A stretch of DNA of 5,645 nt. It comes from an uncultured Clostridia bacterium (lineage in GTDB: Bacteria > Bacillota_A > Clostridia > Oscillospirales > Oscillospiraceae). Positions within the stretch are counted from its first letter, which is position 1; each line of letters starts with the position of its first letter. The position numbers and the translations under genes are program-made. Of this stretch, positions 1 to 5,607 are shown piece by piece. The DNA is taken from positions 1 through 5,645 of the forward strand of contig CAMGMW010000090.1 in assembly GCA_946059285.1 (NCBI GenBank), written 5' to 3'. Below the pieces are notes generated by a model, which saw nothing but the letters and a program-made list of their open reading frames with translations, was not told the origin of the DNA and did no database searches.

Positions 1-2
1 TT

Positions 3-29
3 TTAGCACTCGCAAGCCAAGAGTGCTAA
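3..29. promoter_or_regulatory. CIRCE operator (HrcA binding site)
   Basis: The sequence reads TTAGCACTC, nine bases, then GAGTGCTAA, which is the full CIRCE inverted repeat with no mismatch. CIRCE is the binding site of the heat-shock repressor HrcA and controls groESL and dnaK operons in Gram-positive bacteria. It sits directly downstream of a leftward -35/-10 pair, over the expected transcription start, so it most likely represses a chaperone operon whose genes lie beyond the left edge. The site is symmetric, so its strand is not informative by itself. Confidence 0.96.
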
Positions 30-36
30 CACCTAT

Positions 37-64
37 ATAATACCCATTTCTTCCGGAATGTCAA
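37..64 (-). promoter_or_regulatory. Leftward sigma-A-type promoter of the CIRCE-controlled operon
   Basis: On the minus strand a perfect -35 TTGACA (59-64) is followed after 16 bases by a -10 TATTAT (37-42, five of six consensus bases). The predicted start falls at about position 29-31, at the edge of the CIRCE element, the usual arrangement for HrcA repression. The gene it drives is outside the window; groES-groEL or an hrcA-dnaK type operon is the inference. Confidence 0.85.
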
Positions 65-109
65 GAAAAATTTTTACAAAAATGCCGACATTTTTTTCGG
101 ACGGAAAAA

Positions 110-129
110 ATGCGGGATTTTCCCGTCAT
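110..129. repeat. Short hairpin between the heat-shock promoter and the membrane-protein gene
   Basis: An inverted repeat with eight base pairs and one bulged base: arms 110-117 and 121-129, loop TTT. Read on the minus strand it is followed by six T (complement of the A run 105-110), so it could act as a weak leftward terminator shielding the chaperone promoter from read-through. Read on the plus strand it has no T run. No leftward gene ends here, so the role is uncertain. Otherwise 65-166 shows only AT-rich sequence with no convincing rightward promoter. Confidence 0.35.
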
Positions 130-180
130 ATCAGCTCCTCCCCGCCGTATAAGTTTTATATAGAATAAGGAGGGATCGCT

Positions 181-666
181 GTGAAAAAAGCCTACTGGAT
201 CGCGCTGATCGTTGCCGCCGTCGGCGGTACGGCGCTGCATTTTCTCTATGCGCTGCTGCCCAACGCCGTCACCGCTCTCATTGCGCCGGTGAACGAAAGC
301 GTCTGGGAGCATCTGAAGCTGCTGTTCTGGCCTACACTGGCGGCGGCGCTGGTGCTTTCGTTCCGTGCGAAAGACCGTCTGCGGCTGTGGAGCGGCTTTT
401 TGATCGCGCTGCTTGCCATGCCCGCCGCACTCCTGACCGCGTACTACGGGCTTCGCGCCGTCGGCGTCGAGGGGCTTGCCGTGGATATTGCGCTCTACTA
501 TCTGACGATGGCAGGCGGCTTCTATCTTGCCTGGCGGCTCCGTCGATCCGAAAGAGCGGCGGAGCTCGGCGGCATTGCGCTGATGCTGGTAATGCTTTAC
601 GGTACCGCGCTGATCCTCTTCACTTTTGCCGCGCCGCCGCTGGAAATTTTCCGTTCCCCCGTCTGA
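181..666 (+). CDS. DUF6512-like integral membrane protein
   Basis: A 161-residue hydrophobic protein with a GTG start, preceded by a perfect AAGGAGGG (167-174) six bases upstream. About five membrane helices can be read: residues 5-26, 45-62, 69-90, 97-118 and 129-150. After helix 1 comes the motif PVNESVWEHLKLLFWP (residues 36-51), and the C-terminus ends in FTFAAPPLEIF. From memory both are typical of the DUF6512 family of small Clostridia membrane proteins, whose function is unknown. It has no signal peptide apart from helix 1 and no visible catalytic motif. It is monocistronic as far as can be seen: the CIRCE promoter points away from it and the SLH gene has its own promoter. No convincing promoter or terminator of its own was found. 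The family name is recalled, not searched. Confidence 0.8.
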   Translation: MKKAYWIALIVAAVGGTALHFLYALLPNAVTALIAPVNESVWEHLKLLFWPTLAAALVLSFRAKDRLRLWSGFLIALLAMPAALLTAYYGLRAVGVEGLAVDIALYYLTMAGGFYLAWRLRRSERAAELGGIALMLVMLYGTALILFTFAAPPLEIFRSPV

Positions 667-721
667 CCCATGCGGCACTTTGTAACATTGTGCAAATTGC
701 CATATCTTTTTGTAATAAAAT

Positions 722-744
722 GGAAAAAGTATTGCAATTTTTCC
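722..744. repeat. Inverted repeat flanking the -35 of the SLH gene promoter
   Basis: GGAAAAA (722-728) and TTTTTCC (738-744) form a perfect 7-base inverted repeat with a 9-base spacer that contains the TTGCAA -35 hexamer (732-737). Its position would suit a repressor or activator operator. The arms are low in complexity, so chance is a real alternative. Confidence 0.35.
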
Positions 745-760
745 TGTAATCTGCTATGAT
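732..760 (+). promoter_or_regulatory. Sigma-A-type promoter of the SLH surface-protein gene
   Basis: The -35 TTGCAA (732-737, five of six) and -10 TATGAT (755-760, five of six) are separated by 17 bases. A TG at 752-753, one base before the -10, makes an extended -10. Transcription would start near 767, giving a leader of about 90 bases before the start codon at 858. Confidence 0.75.
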
Positions 761-768
761 TTGAATAC

Positions 769-816
769 AAACAATTTGGAACGTCAAGTATTGCTGCCTG
801 ATGAAACAAATTGTTT
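769..816 (+). repeat. 10-bp inverted repeat in the SLH gene leader
   Basis: AAACAATTTG (769-778) and CAAATTGTTT (807-816) are exact reverse complements separated by 28 bases. The left arm begins at about the predicted transcription start. It may form a weak AU-rich stem at the 5' end of the message, or be a two-half-site operator. A third copy of the CAAATTG core lies upstream at 693-699. No riboswitch class is recognised. Confidence 0.4.
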
Positions 817-845
817 ATTTTGTCCCATTGGTAAATTTCAGAAGT

Positions 846-852
846 AAAGGAG
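846..852 (+). promoter_or_regulatory. Ribosome binding site that fixes the start of the SLH gene
   Basis: AAAGGAG lies 5 bases before ATG 858 and 11 bases before a second in-frame ATG at 864. Either could be used (1051 or 1049 residues), and both leave the signal peptide intact. The longer in-frame start at 801 has no ribosome binding site and lies within the leader inverted repeat. Confidence 0.85.
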
Positions 853-857
853 AACGC

Positions 858-3800
858 ATGCATATGAAAAAACGTCTGTTATCTCTGCTGCTGGTGCTGT
901 GCATGGTGGTTTCGGTCCTTCCGCTCACAGCGCAGGCGGCAACCAAGCCGACCTTGGCGCAGGGTTCCGAGCAGGGCGGCGTATTCGGCTGCGTCAGCGC
1001 GGTCGGCATCTACAACAGCCAGATCGAGTACATCACCTTCTCCACCGTTCCGCCGGAGAATTTCCGCCAGATGGAGATCATTGCCAAGTTTGACGCGCTG
1101 GGCGCCGGTACGGACAACGCCTATTTCTTCGACAATGACAACAACGGGCTGTATGAGCTCTGGGTTGTGCTCATTGACGGCGCGTATACGCCGGTGAACA
1201 GCAGCTATCTCTTCGAGGGCTGCTGCAGCCTGAAAGCCATTACCGGACTTTCCCTGCTGGACACCTCCAAAACCACCTCCATGCGGGATATGTTCTCCGG
1301 CTGTTCCGCGCTGGAAGCGCTGGATCTGTCCGGATTTGACCTTTCTTCCGTCACGACGGAGGGTCTGACCGGCTTTGCCGCCGGCTGCTCCGAGCTCACG
1401 GAAATCACCTTCGGTGAGGGCTGGGACAACTGCAAGGCCTTCCCCGAGAATATGTTCTATCTGCCCACCTTCCGCAAGACCGAGATCCACGCAAACGGCT
1501 CGGAAAAGATGGCGATCTATGACTGGACCGCAAACAACCGTGTCGCGGGTTCCGGCAGCAAGCCGACGCTGGCACGCGGCAACGAGCAGATCGGCGTATT
1601 CGGCTGCATTGAGCAGGTCCGCATTTACAACAACCAAATTGAGAGCATCAATTTCTCCACCGTTCCGCCGGAAAACCTCCGTCAGTCGGATATCATCGCC
1701 AAGTTCTGCGCGCTGACCGCGGGCACGGACAACGCCTATTTCCTCGATGTTGACGGAGATGCCCTGTATGAGCTGTGGGTCATTCTCCCGAACGGCGCAT
1801 ATGCCAACCGCTACAGCGACCATATGTTTGAGGGCTGCGAGAACGTGACCGCCATCAACGGTCTGGAACTGATCGACACCTCCACGGCCGAGCTGGTGTC
1901 CAGCATGTTTGAGGGCTGCGGCAAGCTCACGGCGCTGGATCTGTCCGGCTTTGACCTCTCCTCCGTAAAGAAAGGCAACGAGAGCTTCTTTGCCGTTGGC
2001 TGCCCGAGCCTGAAGGATATCTCCTTCGGCACCGGCTGGGACAACTACAGCGAGGACGCACTTCCCTCCGGCATGTTCTACACTTCCACTTATGTGGAAA
2101 CCGCGATTCACGAGGGCGGCTCCAAAAAGATCGCCGCATATGACTGGGCGGCTGAAAACAGAGCGCTCGCCTCGGCAACCAAGCCGACCTTGGCGCAGGG
2201 TTCCGAGCAGGGCGGCGTATTCGGCTGCGTCAGCGCGGTCGGCATCTACAACAGCCAGATCGAGTACATCACCTTCTCCACCGTTCCGCCGGAGAATTTC
2301 CGCCAGATGGAGATCATTGCCAAGTTTGACGCGCTGGGCGCCGGTACGGACAACGCCTATTTCTTCGACAATGACAACAACGGGCTGTATGAGCTCTGGG
2401 TTGTGCTCATTGACGGCGCGTATACGCCGGTGAACAGCAGCTATCTCTTCGAGGGCTGCTGCAGCCTGAAAGCCATTACCGGACTTTCCCTGCTGGACAC
2501 CTCCAAAACCACCTCCATGCGGGATATGTTCTCCGGCTGTTCCGCGCTGGAAGCGCTGGATCTGTCCGGATTTGACCTTTCTTCCGTCACGACGGAGGGT
2601 CTGACCGGCTTTGCCGCCGGCTGCTCCGAGCTCACGGAAATCACCTTCGGTGAGGGCTGGGACAACTGCAAGGCCTTCCCCGAGAATATGTTCTATCTGC
2701 CCACCTTCCGCAAGACCGAGATCCACGCAAACGGCTCGGAAAAGATGGCGATCTATGACTGGACCGCAAACAACCGTGTCGCGGGTTCCGGCAGCAAGCC
2801 GACGCTGGCACGCGGCAACGAGCAGATCGGCGTATTCGGCTGCATTGAGCAGGTCCGCATTTACAACAACCAAATTGAGAGCATCAATTTCTCCACCGTT
2901 CCGCCGGAAAACCTCCGTCAGTCGGATATCATCGCCAAGTTCTGCGCGCTGACCGCGGGCACGGACAACGCCTATTTCCTCGATGTTGACGGAGATGCCC
3001 TGTATGAGCTGTGGGTCATTCTCCCGAACGGCGCATATGCCAACCGCTACAGCGACCATATGTTTGAGGGCTGCGAGAACGTGACCGCCATCAACGGTCT
3101 GGAACTGATCGACACCTCCACGGCCGTGCAGGAAAAGAAGGTTGTTTACCGCATCGTCAACGGCACCTGGGCGGACGGCAGCAACGCAGACCTCACGGAG
3201 CTCGTCCCCTTGACGGAAGGCAGCGGCACGCTGCAAAAGACCCCCGTCGGCATGCTCCCGTTTAGCGGCTACGGCAACGGCGCATGGTCCCCCGCGCTGC
3301 CGGAAGGCGGCACCGTCTCCGGTACAGAGGATGCAGTCTACGTCTATCGCTTCGAGCTGCCGCTGCTGGACACCGAGACGCATTATGCCTATGTCGGCGG
3401 CTACGAGGACGGCACAATCCGTCCGGAACGGCAAATCACCCGTGCGGAGGTCGCAATGGTGTTTTACCGGCTGCTGAAGGACGAGGTCCGCGCCAAATAT
3501 CAAACCGACTCCAACAGCTTCCGGGACGTGAGCAGGAAGGCTTGGTACAACACCGCAGTTTCCACGCTGTGCAATATGGGTATCCTGAAGGGCTATAAAG
3601 ACGGGAGCTTCCGTCCCAACGCACCGATTACCCGCGCTGAGCTTGCAGCCCTTGCGATCCGCTTCGCCGCCGTATCAGACTGCGCGGAGAATTCCGCTTT
3701 GACCGATATCTCCAATCACTGGGCAAAGGATTCGATTTCCTGTGCGGCAAAATACGGATGGGTCAAAGGCTACGGCAACGGCAAATTCCTGCCGAACAAC

Positions 3801-4013
3801 AACATCACCCGTGCGGAAGCGTTTACGCTGATCAACAACATGCTCAACCGGAATCCGAAGAACACCGACCTTCTGCCCGGAATGGCCACATGGAAGGACT
3901 GTACGCCGAATCACTGGTACTATGCGGCCATTCAGGAGGCGACCAACAGCCACACCTACGTCCGTAATCCCGACGGAAGCGAAACGTGGTGCTCACTTCT
4001 GACCGGGGAATGA
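858..4013 (+). CDS. Secreted SLH-domain surface protein with duplicated BspA-type leucine-rich repeat modules
   Basis: A 1051-residue exported wall protein. Residues 1-27 are a signal peptide (MHMKKR, a hydrophobic core, AQA before the cut). Modules follow: A1 (29-233), B1 (234-440), A2 (441-645) and a shortened B2 (646-756). Each full module has an unrecognised segment of about 90 residues with FSTVPPEN, then BspA/DUF285-type leucine-rich repeats with a C-xx-L core (e.g. MFSGCSALEALDLSGFDLSS). A1 and B1 agree at 65 of the first 100 residues; A1 and A2 are identical. Residues 759-835 resemble the InlB-B/Listeria-Bacteroides-type repeat (VVYRIVNGTWADGS). Three SLH motifs follow (about 841-880, 888-937, 949-997), each with ITRAE; the first lacks its N-terminal helix. 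The tail (1012-1051) has HWYYAAIQEATNSHTY. SLH domains normally bind pyruvylated wall polysaccharide, so the repeats should face outward, perhaps as an adhesin; no ligand can be inferred. It has its own promoter and terminator. Confidence 0.93.
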   Translation: MHMKKRLLSLLLVLCMVVSVLPLTAQAATKPTLAQGSEQGGVFGCVSAVGIYNSQIEYITFSTVPPENFRQMEIIAKFDALGAGTDNAYFFDNDNNGLYELWVVLIDGAYTPVNSSYLFEGCCSLKAITGLSLLDTSKTTSMRDMFSGCSALEALDLSGFDLSSVTTEGLTGFAAGCSELTEITFGEGWDNCKAFPENMFYLPTFRKTEIHANGSEKMAIYDWTANNRVAGSGSKPTLARGNEQIGVFGCIEQVRIYNNQIESINFSTVPPENLRQSDIIAKFCALTAGTDNAYFLDVDGDALYELWVILPNGAYANRYSDHMFEGCENVTAINGLELIDTSTAELVSSMFEGCGKLTALDLSGFDLSSVKKGNESFFAVGCPSLKDISFGTGWDNYSEDALPSGMFYTSTYVETAIHEGGSKKIAAYDWAAENRALASATKPTLAQGSEQGGVFGCVSAVGIYNSQIEYITFSTVPPENFRQMEIIAKFDALGAGTDNAYFFDNDNNGLYELWVVLIDGAYTPVNSSYLFEGCCSLKAITGLSLLDTSKTTSMRDMFSGCSALEALDLSGFDLSSVTTEGLTGFAAGCSELTEITFGEGWDNCKAFPENMFYLPTFRKTEIHANGSEKMAIYDWTANNRVAGSGSKPTLARGNEQIGVFGCIEQVRIYNNQIESINFSTVPPENLRQSDIIAKFCALTAGTDNAYFLDVDGDALYELWVILPNGAYANRYSDHMFEGCENVTAINGLELIDTSTAVQEKKVVYRIVNGTWADGSNADLTELVPLTEGSGTLQKTPVGMLPFSGYGNGAWSPALPEGGTVSGTEDAVYVYRFELPLLDTETHYAYVGGYEDGTIRPERQITRAEVAMVFYRLLKDEVRAKYQTDSNSFRDVSRKAWYNTAVSTLCNMGILKGYKDGSFRPNAPITRAELAALAIRFAAVSDCAENSALTDISNHWAKDSISCAAKYGWVKGYGNGKFLPNNNITRAEAFTLINNMLNRNPKNTDLLPGMATWKDCTPNHWYYAAIQEATNSHTYVRNPDGSETWCSLLTGE
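937..1890 (+). repeat. 954-bp direct repeat, copy 1
   Basis: This block encodes all of module A1 and the first 111 residues of B1. It appears identical base for base to 2173-3126, at an offset of 1236 bp (412 codons), so the frame is kept. Identity starts at 937 (936 differs) and ends at 1890 (1891 is a, the partner 3127 is t). Checked by eye along the lines, including silent positions. Confidence 0.95.
2173..3126 (+). repeat. 954-bp direct repeat, copy 2
   Basis: Second copy of the block at 937-1890, encoding module A2 and a B2 cut off after LIDTSTA. The 282 bases between the copies (1891-2172) encode the rest of B1, which has no second copy. The lack of silent differences indicates very recent duplication, gene conversion or an assembly effect. 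Confidence 0.95.
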
Positions 4014-4046
4014 TTCTTCCGCTTCATGATACTGCATAATAATCTA

Positions 4047-4083
4047 GGCTCCCGCGGGCAGTTGCCCGCGGGAGCCGTTTTTT
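4047..4083 (+). terminator. Intrinsic terminator of the SLH gene
   Basis: A perfect 13-bp GC-rich stem (4047-4059 with 4064-4076), loop AGTT, followed by a G and then six T (4078-4083). It begins 33 bases after the SLH stop codon. On the minus strand the same hairpin follows the cysteine-rich ORF but without a T run, so it would at most be a weak terminator in that direction. Confidence 0.95.
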
Positions 4084-4085
4084 AA

Positions 4086-4250
4086 TTATTCCTCACAGCA
4101 GCAGTGCCTATGGCAGCAGCATTTCTTTTTGGCATCGTCGTCACAGCAGCACTCCGCCGCTTCCTCGCGCTGCTCCTCACAGCTTACAAACCGCGCCTCT
4201 ACACCGCAATCCTCGCAGGGATTGCAGGGATCACAGCAACGATTCCACAT
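4086..4250 (-). CDS. Small cysteine-rich protein, 54 residues (possible metal-binding peptide)
   Basis: Minus-strand ORF with ATG at 4250-4248 and TAA at 4088-4086. It is preceded by GGGAGGT (4258-4264) with seven bases of spacing, and an in-frame stop upstream excludes a longer form with ATG. Fifteen of 54 residues are cysteine: the N-terminal run CCDPCNPCEDC (5-15), C24, and three triplets CCC at 34-36, 44-46 and 50-52, separated by DDDAKKK and HRH. There is no signal peptide or membrane helix. Such density suggests metal binding (metallothionein-like) or disulfide cross-linking as in some spore-coat proteins; no family is recognised and neither role is shown. It lies 52 bases after the 52-residue ORF on the same strand, downstream of the ROK kinase gene. 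Codons favour G or C in the third position like the neighbours, which supports real coding. Confidence 0.75.
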   Translation of the reverse strand: MWNRCCDPCNPCEDCGVEARFVSCEEQREEAAECCCDDDAKKKCCCHRHCCCEE

Positions 4251-4257
4251 AGATCTT

Positions 4258-4264
4258 ACCTCCC
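4258..4264 (-). promoter_or_regulatory. Ribosome binding site of the cysteine-rich ORF, beside a small hairpin
   Basis: Read on the minus strand, GGGAGGT lies seven bases before the ATG at 4250. Just upstream, 4267-4272 and 4277-4282 (CGGAGA/TCTCCG, loop of 4) form a short hairpin that ends two bases before this site, which might affect translation. The ribosome binding site is the main evidence that this very short ORF is real. Confidence 0.75.
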
Positions 4265-4302
4265 TCCGGAGATTGCTCTCCGAAGCATCTTATGCCGAAG
4301 CG

Positions 4303-4461
4303 TTACAATTCGTGTCGAGGCAGGTCGGACTCCTGCGACGGAACAGGCGCCGGACAGATATGGTTTTCACTGCGGTTTCCGCAAGTCTCACCGTGGATCA
4401 CGGGCAGTTTCGGGTCATGCAGGGAGCTGTGCCGCTCCGGATCTTTTTTTCGACGTTCCAT
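4303..4461 (-). CDS. Small hypothetical protein, 52 residues
   Basis: Minus-strand ORF beginning MERRKKDPER with ATG at 4461-4459 and TAA at 4305-4303. GGGAGGG (4469-4475) lies seven bases upstream. The protein is hydrophilic, basic at its N-terminus, rich in Pro and His, and has two cysteines (27 and 37) in the segment HGETCGNRSENHICP. No domain, signal peptide or membrane segment is visible and no family is recognised. Third codon positions are mostly G or C, as in the neighbouring genes. It is the first of a possible pair with the cysteine-rich ORF 52 bases downstream. Its ribosome binding site lies inside a hairpin followed by five T, so it may be controlled by attenuation or be silent behind a terminator. 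A longer in-frame start at 4581 is less likely because it reads through that hairpin and lacks a ribosome binding site. Confidence 0.5.
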   Translation of the reverse strand: MERRKKDPERHSSLHDPKLPVIHGETCGNRSENHICPAPVPSQESDLPRHEL

Positions 4462-4496
4462 CAAAAATCCCTCCCGCTGTAGTTTGGCAGGAGGGA
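4462..4496 (-). terminator. Intrinsic terminator or attenuator downstream of the ROK kinase gene
   Basis: On the minus strand a 10-bp stem (4487-4496 with 4468-4477, one G-T wobble), a 9-base loop and then TTTTT (4463-4467). It begins about 98 bases after the ROK stop codon and is the only terminator-like structure there. The 3' arm contains the GGGAGGG ribosome binding site of the 52-residue ORF, and the T run forms that ORF's spacer, so the element could stop transcription, hide the ribosome site, or both. Confidence 0.6.
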
Positions 4497-4553
4497 AAAA
4501 AAGTATTCGCTGAAAAAAATGGATTGATACGAAACTTAAGCGTTTGAGTGTAT

Positions 4554-4576
4554 ATGCGTTTTTCAAATGAACGCAT
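4554..4576. repeat. Inverted repeat just after the ROK kinase gene
   Basis: ATGCGTT (4554-4560) and AACGCAT (4570-4576) are exact reverse complements with a 9-base loop. The repeat lies 17 bases past the ROK stop codon. There is no T run on either strand, so it is not a standard terminator; it may be an mRNA 3' stem or a chance repeat. Confidence 0.35.
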
Positions 4577-4593
4577 TGCATGTGTAAACAGTA

Positions 4594-5547
4594 TTACAGC
4601 GCGGCGCCGGCCTGCAAAGCAGCCAGCCGGAACGCGCCGTACATACCGGCGTCGTTGCCCAGCGTTGCCAGGGCAAACCGCGTACCCTTGCAGGCGTGGA
4701 ACATATGCCGTTCGAAATGCCGCTCAACACCCTCCAGAAGATAGGAACCGGCTCTGGAAACACCGCCGCCGAGGATGATACACTCCGGATCACACACGCA
4801 GCAAGCGGAGGCGAGCGCCTCACCCAAATAGTCAAAAACAATCTCCAGCGTCTGTACGGAAAAGTCGTCTCCGTTCTGCGCCGCGTCAAACACATCCTTG
4901 CAAGTCAGCGCCTGCTTTCCCCGCAGGACACTCGGCGCGTCGGTCGCCGCCAGGCGCTCCTTGGTCACCCGGACAATGCCGTTTGCCGAGGCATACTGCT
5001 CCACGCAGCCGCGCTTACCGCAGGTGCACGGGTGCCTGTCCGGGGCACTGACCTCGATGTGCCCGATCTCTCCGCCAACGCCGTGCGCACCGGAAAGTAC
5101 CTTACCGTCGAGAATGATGCCGCCGCCGATGCCGGTGCCCAACGTAACAAAGATCGCAGACCGGCAGCCCTGACCGCCGCCCTTCCAGAATTCACCCAGC
5201 GCCGCCACGTTCGCGTCGTTGCCCGCCTTGACGGGCAGCCCCGTCAGCTCCCCCAGCGCATCGTGCAGGTTGAACACGCCCCAGTTCAGATTGACACAGC
5301 GGTTGATTACGCCGGCGTCATTCACGGGACCGGGCACGCCGATGCCGATGCCCAGTACCTGTTCCTTCGCGGTACCCGTCTCCGTCAGGCTGCCGTTAAT
5401 TGCCGCCGCGATATCCGGCAGGATCGCCGCGCCGCCATGTTCGGTGCGGGTCGGAAGCTCCCGCCGAACAAGCAGCGTACCGTTTTCATCAAAAAATCCC
5501 AGCTTCACCGTCGTTCCGCCTACATCCACGCCAAAACCGTATCGCAT
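4594..5547 (-). CDS. ROK-family glucokinase
   Basis: A 317-residue sugar kinase of the ROK family, usual length, probably catalysing glucose + ATP to glucose 6-phosphate in the cytoplasm. Visible motifs in order: phosphate-binding loop DVGGTTVKLG (8-17); GIGVPGPV (68-75); NWGVFNL (88-94); GNDANVAALGE (109-119) with catalytic base D111; second ATP-binding segment LGTGIGGG (136-143); GGEIGH (158-163) with sugar-contact E160 and zinc ligand H163; the ROK zinc motif CTCGKRGC (174-181; C174, C176, C181) followed by E183; and IILGGGVS (257-264). All key residues are present. The start at 5547 is chosen because AAAAGGAG (5558-5565) precedes it and the longer reading to 5610 runs through the promoter. 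It resembles Firmicutes GlcK most, but ROK members also act on other hexoses or N-acetyl sugars, so the substrate is inferred. The absence of an N-terminal helix-turn-helix argues against a repressor. Confidence 0.92.
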   Translation of the reverse strand: MRYGFGVDVGGTTVKLGFFDENGTLLVRRELPTRTEHGGAAILPDIAAAINGSLTETGTAKEQVLGIGIGVPGPVNDAGVINRCVNLNWGVFNLHDALGELTGLPVKAGNDANVAALGEFWKGGGQGCRSAIFVTLGTGIGGGIILDGKVLSGAHGVGGEIGHIEVSAPDRHPCTCGKRGCVEQYASANGIVRVTKERLAATDAPSVLRGKQALTCKDVFDAAQNGDDFSVQTLEIVFDYLGEALASACCVCDPECIILGGGVSRAGSYLLEGVERHFERHMFHACKGTRFALATLGNDAGMYGAFRLAALQAGAAL

Positions 5548-5557
5548 TGCTTCCACG

Positions 5558-5565
5558 CTCCTTTT
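5558..5565 (-). promoter_or_regulatory. Ribosome binding site fixing the ROK kinase start
   Basis: AAAAGGAG on the minus strand lies 10 bases before ATG 5547. The next in-frame ATGs upstream (tandem, 5580-5575) overlap the -10 hexamer and have no ribosome binding site. Confidence 0.8.
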
Positions 5566-5578
5566 CTCTCTTGCCATC

Positions 5579-5607
5579 ATTATACAGGACCGCGCACGAT
5601 TTTTCCA
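5579..5607 (-). promoter_or_regulatory. Promoter of the ROK kinase gene
   Basis: On the minus strand a perfect -10 TATAAT (5579-5584) lies 17 bases from a weaker -35 TGGAAA (5602-5607, four of six). Predicted transcription starts near 5572, leaving a leader of about 25 bases that holds the ribosome binding site. This rules out translation from the longer ORF starts. Confidence 0.7.

Noticed and set aside
801..857. Longer start for the SLH protein at ATG 801
   Set aside because: It has no ribosome binding site, lies within the right arm of the leader inverted repeat, and would put 19 residues in front of a textbook signal peptide that already has AAAGGAG before ATG 858.
879..3503. Very long antisense ORF (874 codons) across the SLH gene
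   Set aside because: It is the mirror of a repeat-rich, high-GC3 gene in which stop codons are rare on the opposite strand. It has no ribosome site or promoter, its product shows no domain, and it repeats exactly as the real gene does.
4104..4547. Plus-strand ORFs covering the region after the SLH terminator
   Set aside because: They lie behind a strong terminator with no promoter or ribosome site, and their sequence is the complement of the two minus-strand small ORFs, which have better start signals.
4554..4576. Terminator of the ROK gene at the ATGCGTT/AACGCAT repeat
   Set aside because: The stem is short, only moderately GC-rich and has no T run in the gene's direction; the hairpin at 4462-4496 fits better.
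4462..4581. N-terminal extension of the 52-residue minus ORF to ATG 4581
   Set aside because: The extension reads through the hairpin and T runs after the ROK gene and has no ribosome binding site; ATG 4461 has GGGAGGG at seven bases.
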